NCBI GenBank assembly: GCA_035301285.1
Contig: DATGUN010000030.1
Span: forward strand, 1-64,000
Reading direction: 5' to 3'
DNA length: 64,000 nt
Source: DATGUN01 sp035301285
Lineage (GTDB): Bacteria > Bacillota > Bacilli > Bacillales > Amphibacillaceae
This document shows, in pieces, positions 27,601-36,308 of the stretch. The notes below the pieces were generated by a model. The model was not told where the DNA came from. It saw only the letters and a list, made by a program, of their open reading frames with translations, and did no database searches. Within the stretch, counting starts at the first letter, position 1. Every line of letters begins with the position of its first letter. The position numbers and the translations under genes are program-made.

Positions 27601-27774
27601 CCCCGCTCCAATACCACCTATAAAAAATATACTGATAAATCCAATGAGTAAAAAGAATAATATGACATTCCAGCTCACGTCGTATGTAATCCGAGCCGTT
27701 CGCTGTATTTTTCCCGCTTTCCATAAAGATGATATTTTTGTCATGATTTTTTGAAAGGTTTCTTTAAAATTCAA
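24679..27774 (-). CDS. Class A penicillin-binding protein with FN3 domain and charged tail
   Basis: This 1031-aa bifunctional peptidoglycan glycosyltransferase/transpeptidase has a membrane anchor at ~36-63. The GT51 domain has catalytic Glu in TEDQNF (~125) and GGSTLTQQLIKN (156-167). The transpeptidase domain has SxxK at 456-459 (PGSTIKP), SYN at 511-513 and KTGTS at 642-646. A fibronectin type III domain lies at ~845-920. The last ~110 residues are almost only Lys, Asp, Asn, Glu and Ser. Four Cys near 679-738 might form extracytoplasmic disulfides. It is a PBP1A/2c-type enzyme; the precise paralogue is not settled. Confidence 0.93.
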   Translation of the reverse strand: MNFKETFQKIMTKISSLWKAGKIQRTARITYDVSWNVILFFLLIGFISIFFIGGIGAGYFASLVKDEPIRSYESMEKDIYNYEETSKMYFDNDVYIGDIKSDLHREEIDLEDVSDLIIQATKATEDQNFDEHNGVVPKAIVRAVMQEAMDTDVKTGGSTLTQQLIKNQLLTNEVSFDRKAKEILLAMRLENFFTKDQILEAYLNIIPYGREASGQNIAGIETAAQGVFGIDAKDVNLPQAAYLAGLPQSPSAYTPFKNQGGIKDEAALETGINRMNTVLKRMYDEEYITHDEYEEALEYDIVGDFTEKSATPDEEYPRLVNELQTRATAIIADKLMKDDDVTRDDLSKKEIDKYKDKASKDLKRNGYRIHSTINKDIFNAQQKVVKDYEYFGPDLEPITKTDEETGEKYEVPRPVQTAAVLRENKTGKVISFVGGRETDDKGQLNFATQTKRSPGSTIKPLLDYAPAMELGKYQPGSPVLDAKTDDYADLPNNYGGGVHGMVSARDALAQSYNIPAAKIYQDILPENPVKEYLEKMGVSTLREEDHTNTSAGYGTMDMKVIENVNAFTTFANEGEFIDGYMIESIETSDGDVIYEHESDPVDVFSKETSYLTIDLMRDVISNGTGSYINSQLNNTGVDWAGKTGTSNDYHDAWFIGTNPNVTFGTWIGYEEGTNLKDTCQGCSLSYSQRNNKLWAELINAAAEVDPDLISPSDNFKQPDGVVEKSYCAISGMKPSDLCEKAGLVKTDLFNEKYAPDKVDDSLIKGSFVTVDGKSIPAGDNTPSEFINGNGYSFNPKFLERNGYDKIGDLKQLYPTGSDRAKWEKIGFPGSDVGDASDMKDDGDNPSEPTSVNHSNNTLTWNKSSSTDVVGYYILRADNKNGNFKVIGHTTSTNYQTDKDGIYKVQAVDYFGHKSSSSNDVSVGDVKDNDDNKDNEKDTKKDDKKDSKQDNKKEKKDNKKDSKKKSKKDNKKNNDDKKDDKNKKENDNNNNSANDNSKNNDNTNNNDDNKKDNDKDNNKNDDDGNDAGEDNG

Positions 27775-27940
27775 TCATATAACCTCCTAAAATACCATTA
27801 TTCATTATAGCATATTCTTTTTAGAATTAGGGAGGAAAGATGAATATCATTGCTTTATTTCTTTTTTTGTGGTATTTATTAATTATCACTTAAAAAAATA
27901 GGTTGCTTTGAAGGATACGAGTAATCCACAAACCTCTTTT

Positions 27941-28118
27941 ACAGAGAGCTGACGGTTGGTGTGAGTCAGTAATGGTCTGTAGGATGAATTACAGTCTGGA
28001 GCATTTTTCTGGCATCGGTTATTTGTCATGTCAGGAAACGGTGTATCATCGTTAACAATCCCGAGGCGGCATTACTGCAACGAGGGTGGTAACGCGAGTA
28101 TAAACTCGTCCCTTTTTT
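27941..28118 (+). promoter_or_regulatory. Tyrosine T-box leader of tyrS
   Basis: The conserved stem I start AGAGAGCTGACGG, a probable tyrosine specifier TAC at 27990-27992 before AGTCTGGAGC, and the T-box core AACGAGGGTGGTAACGCG (28079-28096) are all present. The terminator ACGCGAG...CTCGTCCC plus six Ts ends at 28118. Uncharged tRNA-Tyr should favour the antiterminator and allow tyrS expression. Confidence 0.92.
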
Positions 28119-28166
28119 ATGGGGATGGGTTTTTTATTTTTTATCTAGAAAAGGTAGGGTGTTGAA

Positions 28167-29438
28167 ATGGATATTTTACAAGATTTAGAAGCGAGAGGGC
28201 TTATTCAACAGACAACAGACAGGGAAGGATTGGATAAACATTTAACCCAAAACGAAGTAACATTGTATTGTGGATTTGATCCGACGGCTGATAGTTTGCA
28301 TATCGGTCATCTTGTGCCTCTTACAATGCTGAAGCGATTTCAGAAAGCGGGTCACAAACCGATTGCACTTGTCGGTGGTGGAACAGGTATGATAGGGGAC
28401 CCGAGCGGGAGGTCCAGTGAGCGATCTTTAAATGAAGAAAAGGTCGTTAAATCATACAGTCGTGCTATCAGAAATCAAATAGCATCATTTTTGGAGTCAT
28501 CTACGGATGAAAATCCAGTGGTAACACGTGACAATCATGATTGGTTGGCTGATATGACTATCATAGATTTCCTCCGTGATGCCGGGAAACATTTTGGCAT
28601 CAATTATATGCTTGCCAAAGAATCTGTTTCTGCTCGCATTGACCAAGGTATCTCCTATACGGAATTCAGCTACATGCTCCTGCAGTCAATGGATTTCGCT
28701 GAATTATATGAGCGGGAGAACTGTACATTGCAGATCGGCGGAAGTGACCAATGGGGCAACATTACTGCTGGTATGGATTTCATCCGTCGTTCGCGTGAAG
28801 AGATGGATGAGGATATTAAAGTATTTGGTTTAACCGTTCCACTTCTTACAAAAGCAGATGGAACAAAATTCGGTAAAACAGCTGGGGGAGCGATATGGCT
28901 TGATCCAGAAAAAACAACACCATATGAATTTTATCAGTTCTGGCTGAATACAGATGATCGCGATGTTATAAAATTCCTGCAGTACTTTACCTTTGTACCC
29001 GTAAACGAGATGCAGTCTCTTGAAAAATCATTGCTGGAGGAACCAGAAAAGCGTGTTGCTCATAAACGCCTAGCTGAAGAAATGACCGAAAGTGTCCATG
29101 GCAAGTCTGCATTGAAACAAGCCCAGAAAATTTCCGCATCTTTGTTTAGCGGTGATTTGAAGACACTGACAAAGAATGACATCGAACAAGGATTTAAGGA
29201 TGTTCCAACTCACACTGTTTCGGAACATGAGATGGGGCTCATCGATCTGTTGGTTGGTGCTGGAATATCGTCATCCAAACGGCAGGCACGCGAGGATATT
29301 AACAATGGGGCTATTTATATCAATGGTGAGAGGGAACAAGACCTTCAATACGTTGTAACGGAAAAAGATCGCCTTGACGATACATTCACCATTATACGCC
29401 GCGGGAAAAAGAAATATTTCTTGATCCGTTATCAGTAA
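28167..29438 (+). CDS. tyrS: Tyrosyl-tRNA synthetase
   Basis: This class I enzyme of 423 aa charges tRNA-Tyr. It shows the HIGH-type motif LHIGHLVPL near 46-54 after CGFDPTADS, the tyrosine-binding GGSDQWGNI (~192-200), the KMSKS-like KFGKT (~231-235), and a C-terminal S4 RNA-binding domain from ~355 (SSKRQAREDINNGAIYING). It is preceded by its T-box leader and followed by a terminator. rpsD lies convergent downstream, as in B. subtilis. Confidence 0.97.
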   Translation: MDILQDLEARGLIQQTTDREGLDKHLTQNEVTLYCGFDPTADSLHIGHLVPLTMLKRFQKAGHKPIALVGGGTGMIGDPSGRSSERSLNEEKVVKSYSRAIRNQIASFLESSTDENPVVTRDNHDWLADMTIIDFLRDAGKHFGINYMLAKESVSARIDQGISYTEFSYMLLQSMDFAELYERENCTLQIGGSDQWGNITAGMDFIRRSREEMDEDIKVFGLTVPLLTKADGTKFGKTAGGAIWLDPEKTTPYEFYQFWLNTDDRDVIKFLQYFTFVPVNEMQSLEKSLLEEPEKRVAHKRLAEEMTESVHGKSALKQAQKISASLFSGDLKTLTKNDIEQGFKDVPTHTVSEHEMGLIDLLVGAGISSSKRQAREDINNGAIYINGEREQDLQYVVTEKDRLDDTFTIIRRGKKKYFLIRYQ

Positions 29439-29444
29439 ATATGG

Positions 29445-29480
29445 AAGCCTTGACTTTAAAATTACGGTCAAGGCTTTTTC
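29445..29480 (+). terminator. Terminator of tyrS
   Basis: AAGCCTTGAC and GTCAAGGCTT form a perfect 10-bp stem, followed by Ts. Confidence 0.9.
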
Positions 29481-29490
29481 AACTTAATAT

Positions 29491-29530
29491 AAAAAGCCAC
29501 AAACCCTCGATATAAGGGAGTGTGGCTTTT
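29491..29530 (-). terminator. Terminator of rpsD
   Basis: AAAAGCCAC pairs with GTGGCTTTT, with an inner ACCCT/AGGGA pairing. On the minus strand it ends in a U-rich run. Confidence 0.88.
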
Positions 29531-29563
29531 AAACAAGTCAATGGTTCATATGCATCAACGAGA

Positions 29564-30166
29564 TTAACGTGAGTAGAACTCAACGATAAGTGCTTCATTG
29601 ATCTCTGCTGGAAGTTCTGAACGCTCAGGGTATCTTGTATAACTACCTTCCAATTTGTCGGCATCCAATGAAATATATTCAGGTGTAAAGTTATTGACTT
29701 CCATGGATTCTTTGATGATATCCAAGTTACGCGACCGTTCACGCAACCCAATTGTTTGACCAGGCTTCAAGCGATATGATGGAATGTCAACACGCTTTCC
29801 GTCTACAGTGACATGGCCGTGATTGACCAATTGGCGCGCTTGTTTCCGTGTACGTGCAAAACCTAGACGGTAAACAAGGTTGTCAAGACGTGATTCCAAA
29901 AGAAGCATGAAATTTTCACCATGTACACCCTTCATTTTACCCGCTTCTTCAAACATGTTACGGAATTGACGTTCGTTTACACCGTACATGAAGCGAAGTT
30001 TTTGCTTTTCCTGTTGTTGAAGCCCATACTCGGACATTTTTCTACGTTGATTAGCACCATGTTGTCCCGGTGCGTAAGGACGTTTGTCCAATTCTTTGCC
30101 AGTTCCCGATAAAGAAATACCGAGACGGCGTGATTTCTTCCATACTGATCCAGTATAACGTGACAT
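29564..30166 (-). CDS. rpsD: Ribosomal protein S4
   Basis: This primary 16S rRNA-binding protein of the small subunit has 200 aa. It starts MSRYTGSVWKKSRRLGISLS and has a C-terminal S4 domain (ESRLDNLVYRLGFARTRKQA, near 90-110). AAAGGAG precedes the ATG. In Bacillus it is transcribed alone and represses its own synthesis through the leader, which fits the long upstream region here. The gene lies convergent to tyrS. Confidence 0.97.
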   Translation of the reverse strand: MSRYTGSVWKKSRRLGISLSGTGKELDKRPYAPGQHGANQRRKMSEYGLQQQEKQKLRFMYGVNERQFRNMFEEAGKMKGVHGENFMLLLESRLDNLVYRLGFARTRKQARQLVNHGHVTVDGKRVDIPSYRLKPGQTIGLRERSRNLDIIKESMEVNNFTPEYISLDADKLEGSYTRYPERSELPAEINEALIVEFYSR

Positions 30167-30184
30167 AATTTGTTTCTCCTTTAT

Positions 30185-30345
30185 GTTTTATTTGTATAAA
30201 ATAAAACAGTGTGACCGAAACACCCCACATTTTGTTTTCATGTACCATCGCTCCAGCAGCAGAGAGTTACACGATACACCTCACGATGAGGAACAAAATG
30301 ACAAAAAGATGCCCGTTCACGTAAGCTACCTTTTATTTTACACAA
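30185..30345 (-). promoter_or_regulatory. Probable S4 autoregulatory leader of rpsD
   Basis: The ~180-base untranslated leader between promoter and rpsD has several complementary segments and no ORF of note. Its position matches the Firmicutes S4-binding rpsD leader RNA. The call rests on position and self-complementarity, not on a covariance-model match. Confidence 0.5.
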
Positions 30346-30350
30346 AGAAT

Positions 30351-30379
30351 AGTATAAAGCCTTTTTACACTCAAGTCAA
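30351..30379 (-). promoter_or_regulatory. SigA promoter of rpsD
   Basis: On the minus strand TTGACT (30379-30374), a 17-base spacer and TATACT (30356-30351) form a near-consensus promoter. The remaining ~120 bases up to 30500 show nothing clear. Confidence 0.75.
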
Positions 30380-30500
30380 TGGTTTTGCCATAAAGAAGAT
30401 CTGTCTCTCAATAATGTTAAAAATGAGCAGAGCGAAACACTTGATTGATAACAGAATGCATAAAGATGTTCTACCGGGAAAAAGTGCATTGTTATTCCTT

Positions 30501-31004
30501 TTAGCGTAGTGAGGGTGTATGCTTGGAAATATGATTCATTAATGTATGGGCATAACGTTCGATGTAGTATTGATCGGTTGCATCGAAACGGTTTGTCGAC
30601 GGACTGTCGATATCCAATACACCAAATATGGCGTCACCTATAAATAGAGGGACAACCAGTTCTGATTGTGATGCGCTATCACAGGCTATATGACCGGGAA
30701 AAGAACTGACGTCTTCTATTCGTTGCGTCTTCTTTTCCGATAGCGCCGTGCCACATACACCTTTTCCATATGGAATTCGAATGCAAGCAGGTAATCCCTG
30801 GAATGGACCAAGTATGAGTTCATCGTTTTCCCATAGGTAAAAGCCGACCCAATTTACATTGGATAAATATTGGTCCAGAAGTGAAGAGGCATTTGCCAAT
30901 AAAGCTATATGGTTGGTTTCTCCTTCATTCAGTGCTTCCAATTGTTTTATCAATAACGTATAATCTTTTTCCCTTTCTCCACTATAAATCGCTTTTTGAA
31001 ACAA
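30501..31004 (-). CDS. ytsP: Free methionine-(R)-sulfoxide reductase, GAF domain (YtsP)
   Basis: This 167-aa single GAF-domain protein reduces free L-methionine-(R)-sulfoxide. The three functional Cys lie at 74, 84 and 108 (LPACIRIP, KGVCGTA, HIACDSASQSE), with the same spacing as in the E. coli enzyme (84, 94, 118). It starts at TTG after ATGAGGCGA. It is divergent from refZ, matching the ytsP region of B. subtilis. Confidence 0.92.
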   Translation of the reverse strand: MFQKAIYSGEREKDYTLLIKQLEALNEGETNHIALLANASSLLDQYLSNVNWVGFYLWENDELILGPFQGLPACIRIPYGKGVCGTALSEKKTQRIEDVSSFPGHIACDSASQSELVVPLFIGDAIFGVLDIDSPSTNRFDATDQYYIERYAHTLMNHISKHTPSLR

Positions 31005-31115
31005 TTAAATCGCCTCATTTCTATATAATTCGACACCACTGTATCAATTTGTCGTAGGAAACGTGCAGGATTTTTCATTGATTTGTCGTAAAGACTATAT
31101 AAGGGGTTGAAATAC

Positions 31116-31718
31116 ATGGTTAATAATACAAAACAAAAAGTAATGGACACAGCGACGTCATTATTCTTCCAGAAAGGATTCCACGGGACTTCCGTTCGGG
31201 ACATCGCCGAGAAAGCAAGTGTCAATGTGTCGTTGATAAGTTATTACTTCAAACATAAACAAGGGCTTCTAGAATATGTCGTGACGACATATTATGAAGC
31301 TTATTTGAATGATATGGAAGAGGTAATGGAACAAACACAAACAAACAGTTCTATGGATAGACTAAAAGCATTGATTGCGACCATTATACAATATAAACAA
31401 ACACACCATCAATTAACATGTTTCATCCAACGCGAATTGTCGCTTGATTCTGTATTTGTAAGGGAAATAACGGTGACATACCTTGCAAAGGAAAACCATT
31501 TTTTGAAAGAGACGTTTTATCAATTGATGCCATCTACAAATGTTAAAAAGGCGGATCAACCATTTTACTTTATGCAATTGAAAGGAATGTTAATGACGCC
31601 ATATGTCATGCAGCACGAATGGAAACATCATGTTGTTGGTGAGAAGTCCGAGACTTTGTTTGTGAACAGATATGTCAAAACAATCCATCGTTGGCTGGAG
31701 TATGTTCTGGCAACATGA
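31116..31718 (+). CDS. refZ: TetR-family regulator RefZ
   Basis: The 200-aa TetR-type DNA-binding protein has its helix-turn-helix near residues 24-45 (SVRDIAEKASVNVSLISYYF). In B. subtilis RefZ binds palindromes around the origin and limits FtsZ ring position during sporulation. The rest of the protein is the helical ligand/dimer domain. ATG at 31116 is 9 bases from AAGGGG; TTG at 31107 touches that site. The place next to ezrA and ytsP supports RefZ (formerly YttP). Confidence 0.85.
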   Translation: MVNNTKQKVMDTATSLFFQKGFHGTSVRDIAEKASVNVSLISYYFKHKQGLLEYVVTTYYEAYLNDMEEVMEQTQTNSSMDRLKALIATIIQYKQTHHQLTCFIQRELSLDSVFVREITVTYLAKENHFLKETFYQLMPSTNVKKADQPFYFMQLKGMLMTPYVMQHEWKHHVVGEKSETLFVNRYVKTIHRWLEYVLAT

Positions 31719-31756
31719 ATCATTGAATGAGAAAGAATAAAATGGATGTGCAGGAA

Positions 31757-31815
31757 GCCATTTACTGGTATGATATATATGTACAGATGCATTGATATCA
31801 TATACAATAAATGGC
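31757..31815. repeat. Long inverted repeat downstream of refZ
   Basis: GCCATTTACTGGTATGATAT (31757-31776) is complementary, with a few mismatches, to 31794-31815 (ending AATAAATGGC). There is no U-tract, so it is not a standard terminator. It lies in the ~280-base gap before ezrA, which otherwise holds AT-rich sequence and the ezrA promoter region. Confidence 0.6.
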
Positions 31816-31997
31816 ATATGTCATGAAAAGTGAAAAAAAGGGCAAAAAAATCGCGAATATCGACAATATTTTTATTTAAAAATGTTATTTACATGGTATT
31901 ATAGGGGTATGTATATTTTAAGCAGTTCCTTTATACCTGTTTACGGATAGAATGAAGGAGTATCCTCTTATAAGAGAATAGAATTAGGAGGCTTTAT

Positions 31998-33716
31998 ATG
32001 GCAGCGTATATAATTGGAGTCATACTATTAATAATTGTAATCATCATTGTTGGACTTATATTGAGAAAACGGGTATATGATACAGTGGATCGCCTCGAAG
32101 GTTGGAAATTGGATATTACCAATCGTAATACCGCCTCGCAAATTGCACGGATCAAACGATTGAATTTAACGGGAGAAACCCAAAGACAGTTTGAAATATG
32201 GAAGGAAAGATGGGAATACATAGTAACGAAAGAATTGCCGGATATTGAAGAATATCTATTTGATGCGGAAGAAGGGGCAGATAAATATCGCTTTCGAAAA
32301 TCAAAGCAAATATTGATCCAAACGGAAGAAGCGCTTAATTCGATTGAAAATGACTTGGAAAAAATGCTCCAAGAATTGGATGCATTATTGGATTCTGAGA
32401 AAACGAGCAGGGAGGAAATTGAACAGATTCAACCTACTATCAAGTCATTGCGTAAGACATTGGCACAAAACCGCTATCAATATGGCAATAGTGATATTCG
32501 CTTGGAAGAGTCCCTTGATGAATTCGATGATCAGCTCAATACTTACTATGAATTGGTAGAAGCTGGGAATTATTATGAGGCAAAGCGGGTTGCGGATGAA
32601 CTGAAAGAAAATCTGGATATATTTCATGAAGAAATGGATGAAGTTCCTGCAGTCTATAATACCTGTGCAGAAAAATTACCTTCTCAGCTTGACGATATAG
32701 CGGCTGGGGTTAAAGAAATGAAACAAGATGGTTACAAGGTTGAGCAATTAGGTTTTGAAAAAGAGATCCGTGATTACAAGCTCCGGTTGAAAGATTGCGT
32801 GAAATCAATTGAAAAACAGGGCATTACGGAAGCGAAACAAGTGATAGCGGAAATTGATGAACGTATTCCTGAAATGTATCAGGAATTGGAGAAAGAAGCG
32901 ATTGCCAGAAATTATACGGAAACGCAAATGCCAAAGTATACAATGGAGCTCGAACAATTGGAGAAAAGCTTCATAGAAACAAAAGAAGAAGTCGAAACGT
33001 TTAAACAGGCTTATTATATTGAGGATAATGATATGGAGCAATTCCTGTCCTTGGAAAAATCGATTGCCACCTTAAAATATCAACTTGAAGATATAGCCAC
33101 ATCGGTTGAAAACAACGAAGCAACGCACATAAATGTCCGCGAACAATTGGAAGATGGTTTCCATCAAGTGGAAAACTTGAAAGAGGAACATAAAGCTTTC
33201 AAAAAACGGATTCAAAACTTGCGATCTGATGAATTGGCTGCCAAAGAAAAAGTATTGGAAATGAAAAAACATGTCAATGATTTAAATCGTAAACTTAAAA
33301 AAAGCAATATACCAGGTGTTCCATCTAAGATTTGGAATTCGATGGAGGAGTCGATCCATAAAAATGAACGTGTGCTGGATTTGTTGGTTCAAAAGCCTTT
33401 GGATATAAATAGCGTACAACAATCGTTGACTGAGGCTAAATCAACACTTGACTATTTTTCCGAGCAAACCTATCAAATGTTGGAACAAGCATATTTAACT
33501 GAGCGTGTCATACAATATGCAAATCGTTATCGTAGCCAGTTTCCGGCGCTGGCTGCAAAGTTAACTGAATCAGAACGTCTCTTCAGATCCTGTGAATATG
33601 AGTTGGCACTGGAAAAAGCTGCTGAATCCGTTGAGGAAGTGGAGCCAGGTGCATTGAAACGTATCGAAGCCTATCAAGATCAAGATGCGGAAAATGATTA
33701 TGCGTACACGGAATAA
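31998..33716 (+). CDS. ezrA: Septation ring regulator EzrA
   Basis: This 572-aa division protein has one N-terminal membrane segment (residues ~3-23, YIIGVILLIIVIIIVGLIL). Long alpha-helical, coiled-coil repeats then run to the C terminus in the cytoplasm. EzrA bends around FtsZ filaments and prevents extra Z-rings near the poles. Length fits (B. subtilis 562). AGGAGG precedes the ATG. It is followed by a strong hairpin and then the cysteine desulfurase-thiI pair. Confidence 0.95.
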   Translation: MAAYIIGVILLIIVIIIVGLILRKRVYDTVDRLEGWKLDITNRNTASQIARIKRLNLTGETQRQFEIWKERWEYIVTKELPDIEEYLFDAEEGADKYRFRKSKQILIQTEEALNSIENDLEKMLQELDALLDSEKTSREEIEQIQPTIKSLRKTLAQNRYQYGNSDIRLEESLDEFDDQLNTYYELVEAGNYYEAKRVADELKENLDIFHEEMDEVPAVYNTCAEKLPSQLDDIAAGVKEMKQDGYKVEQLGFEKEIRDYKLRLKDCVKSIEKQGITEAKQVIAEIDERIPEMYQELEKEAIARNYTETQMPKYTMELEQLEKSFIETKEEVETFKQAYYIEDNDMEQFLSLEKSIATLKYQLEDIATSVENNEATHINVREQLEDGFHQVENLKEEHKAFKKRIQNLRSDELAAKEKVLEMKKHVNDLNRKLKKSNIPGVPSKIWNSMEESIHKNERVLDLLVQKPLDINSVQQSLTEAKSTLDYFSEQTYQMLEQAYLTERVIQYANRYRSQFPALAAKLTESERLFRSCEYELALEKAAESVEEVEPGALKRIEAYQDQDAENDYAYTE

Positions 33717-33724
33717 TGGATGGG

Positions 33725-33785
33725 AGGCTGTCTTATAGATAAGGATGAGCAACGAGGGGGTCCTTTATATAAGTCAGCCTTCGTT
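33725..33785 (+). terminator. Large hairpin between ezrA and the desulfurase gene
   Basis: AGGCTGTCTTATA (33725) and TATAAGTCAGCCT (33768) pair at 12 of 13 positions, with an inner AAGGA/TCCTT pairing. CGTTTTG follows. It probably acts as a terminator. Confidence 0.7.
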
Positions 33786-33823
33786 TTGTGATTAGTCATG
33801 TAAATGTAGTGGAGGAATAGAGA

Positions 33824-34963
33824 ATGATTTATTTAGATAATAGTGCAACGACTGAACCAGCTAAAGATGTTTTGCATAGTTTTCAGCACGTATCGCGTGA
33901 ATTTTACGCAAATCCTTCAAGCATTCATCCGTTTGGTGGGGAAGCGGAAGAACTATTGCGGCAAGCGAGGAAACAAGCAGCACAACTTCTTGGTATTCAT
34001 CCGGAGGAAGTGATCTTCACCTCAGGTGGTACTGAGGGAAACAATCTTGCCATTAAAGGCATCGCTTTAAAACATAGGGAGCGGGGCAAGCATATTATTA
34101 CGTCTGTCACAGAGCATCCTTCCGTTCTGAAAACGTGTCGAATTTTGGAGGAATTTGGTTTTGACGTTACTTACTTACCCGTTGATGAAACAGGCGCTGT
34201 GTCAGTATCCCAACTGGAGAAAGCCATTCGAGAAGATACCATTTTAATAAGCATCATGCATGTCAATAATGAACTTGGCTCGGTCCAGCCGATCGTTGAG
34301 ATTGCGAAAGTGGTTGAAAAGTATCCTAAAGTTTTTTTCCATGTTGATCATGTTCAGGGATTCGGAAAGGTCCCTCTCTCATTGCAAACGAATGGGATTG
34401 ATCTTTGTACCATTTCAGGACATAAATTACATGGCTTAAAAGGAACAGGATTACTATATATAAAGAGAGGGACAGCTTTACACCCTTTGTTACATGGTGG
34501 CGATCAGGAATATGCGTACCGTTCGGGTACTGAAAATGTAGCCGGGGCAGTCAGTCTCGTTAAGGCGATGCGGCTCATTTCAGATAAAATGAAGACTGAG
34601 GGACATCGCTTATATGAGCTTCAGGCATATGTAAAGAGGCATGTACAGAAGATGTCTGATATCGAATGGAATACGCCACGAAAAGCAGCACCACATATCA
34701 TGAACGTTTCAGCAAGCGGTCTGAAACCCGAAGTCATCATTCATGCACTGGCTGAGAAGGGTATTATGATTTCGACTAAATCCGCCTGCTCATCAAAAGA
34801 GTTAAATGAAAGCAGTGTGTTGATACATTGCGGATTTTCGCATGAACGTGCTGCATCCGCTTTACGGATCAGCATGTCTTATGAAACGACTCAAATGGAA
34901 ATCGACACGTTTCTAACAGCATTGAAAAGTGCCGTGTCCCAACTAAAAGAGGTAATGGGGTAG
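33824..34963 (+). CDS. nifZ: Cysteine desulfurase dedicated to ThiI (NifZ type)
   Basis: This 379-aa PLP-dependent class V aminotransferase-fold enzyme takes sulfur from cysteine as persulfide. The PLP Lys lies in SGHKLHGLKGTG (~200-211) and the active-site Cys in STKSACSSKE (~322). The gene is 6 bases upstream of thiI, and in B. subtilis the partner NifZ supplies sulfur to ThiI for tRNA 4-thiouridine. A GGAGGAATAGAG site precedes the ATG. Confidence 0.92.
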   Translation: MIYLDNSATTEPAKDVLHSFQHVSREFYANPSSIHPFGGEAEELLRQARKQAAQLLGIHPEEVIFTSGGTEGNNLAIKGIALKHRERGKHIITSVTEHPSVLKTCRILEEFGFDVTYLPVDETGAVSVSQLEKAIREDTILISIMHVNNELGSVQPIVEIAKVVEKYPKVFFHVDHVQGFGKVPLSLQTNGIDLCTISGHKLHGLKGTGLLYIKRGTALHPLLHGGDQEYAYRSGTENVAGAVSLVKAMRLISDKMKTEGHRLYELQAYVKRHVQKMSDIEWNTPRKAAPHIMNVSASGLKPEVIIHALAEKGIMISTKSACSSKELNESSVLIHCGFSHERAASALRISMSYETTQMEIDTFLTALKSAVSQLKEVMG

Positions 34964-34969
34964 ATAAAT

Positions 34970-36172
34970 ATGGAATATGATCATTTATTAATCAGCTATG
35001 ATGAAATAGCGTTAAAAGGGAATAATAAAAAGCAATTTATTTTAAGGCTTCAAGAAAATATCCAACGAAAATTACAAGCATTTTCCCAAGCCAAAGTTAA
35101 ACGTACACAAGGCAGAATGTTAATTTTATTGAATGGACATGAGCCGGATCCAATCATTCAAGTTGTCAGGAATGTATTTGGCATTCATAGTATACGTTTG
35201 GCGATCAAAGTGCAAAACGATGAATCAGCTATAAAAAAAGCAGCTTTATATGCCTTGAAGAACGCCATTGATGTAAATACATTCAAGGTATCCGTAAGAC
35301 GAGTTGATAAATCATTTCCGATCCAATCACAGGAAATGAACCGTGTGCTGGGAGGGCATTTATTAACCAATACTACTGGATATAAAGTTAATGTGCATGA
35401 ACCCGATTTGCATATTCGTATCGAAATCCGTCATGAAGCGACCTATATTACAGCCAACCCTGTGCGGGGTCTTGGAGGGCTACCTGTTGGGACTTCAGGT
35501 AAAACGTTATTATTATTATCTGGTGGGATAGACAGTCCTGTTGCTGGGTACCTCGCAATGAAACGGGGGGTGGCTGTTGAGGCCATCCATTTCCATTCAC
35601 CACCATTTACAAGTGAGCGGGCCAAACAGAAAGTCATTGATCTAGCCGAGAGACTTACACGTTATGGTCATTCAATCCGCATCCATTTCGTGCCGTTCAC
35701 AAAATTGCAACAACATATTTTCAAAGAAATACCTAACGCATATGCAATGACTGTGATGCGCCGGATCATGCTCAGAATGAGTGAAGAGGTAAGTAAAAGA
35801 AATCAAATCTTATCCATTACAACCGGGGAAAGTCTTGGTCAAGTGGCGAGTCAAACGATGGAAAGCATGCATGTCATCAACCATGTAACCAACTATCCTG
35901 TACTACGTCCGCTTGTGGCGATGGATAAACAAGAGATTGTGGCATTGTCGAAACAAATTGATACCTATGATATTTCAATTCGACCATATGAAGATTGCTG
36001 CACCATATTTGTGCCCAAGTCTCCTAAAACAAAACCAAATAAAGAAAAAGTCGAATACCATGAATCACACGTGGATTTCAAACCTTTTATAAAAGAGGCC
36101 ATTGACAATATAGAGACGGTCAAAATATCCGAACAATCTTCTGTAGAGAGTAAATTTCAAGGGCTATTCTAA
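34970..36172 (+). CDS. thiI: tRNA 4-thiouridine synthase ThiI
   Basis: The 400-aa enzyme makes s4U8 in tRNA and may feed thiazole synthesis. An N-terminal ferredoxin-like plus THUMP region (residues ~1-170) binds tRNA. The PP-loop ATPase domain has LLLLSGGIDSPVAGY near 181-195. There is no C-terminal rhodanese domain, as in B. subtilis, which is consistent with direct sulfur transfer from the neighbouring NifZ. A DCC motif at ~343 holds Cys residues. Confidence 0.95.
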   Translation: MEYDHLLISYDEIALKGNNKKQFILRLQENIQRKLQAFSQAKVKRTQGRMLILLNGHEPDPIIQVVRNVFGIHSIRLAIKVQNDESAIKKAALYALKNAIDVNTFKVSVRRVDKSFPIQSQEMNRVLGGHLLTNTTGYKVNVHEPDLHIRIEIRHEATYITANPVRGLGGLPVGTSGKTLLLLSGGIDSPVAGYLAMKRGVAVEAIHFHSPPFTSERAKQKVIDLAERLTRYGHSIRIHFVPFTKLQQHIFKEIPNAYAMTVMRRIMLRMSEEVSKRNQILSITTGESLGQVASQTMESMHVINHVTNYPVLRPLVAMDKQEIVALSKQIDTYDISIRPYEDCCTIFVPKSPKTKPNKEKVEYHESHVDFKPFIKEAIDNIETVKISEQSSVESKFQGLF

Positions 36173-36253
36173 AAAGTTTCTCGTTTTGTTTGGATTGAGT
36201 TCAATCCTATTCTGCGTATGTATGAGATTACAGAACCTTCCAGTTGAATATAT

Positions 36254-36283
36254 GCATGGATTTTTCCCTTTTGACACAACATA
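36254..36283 (+). promoter_or_regulatory. Candidate SigG promoter of the SASP gene
   Basis: GCATG (36254), an 18-base spacer and CAACATA (36277) resemble the SigG pattern GHATR-N18-CATNHTA with one or two mismatches in the -10. SASP genes are SigG targets. Confidence 0.4.
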
Positions 36284-36308
36284 GAAATGTCAAGGGGGGT
36301 GAGTAACC

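Noticed and set aside
36243..36283. SigG -35 at TGAATA (36245)
   Set aside because: The spacing to any -10 is far too long. GCATG at 36254 fits better.
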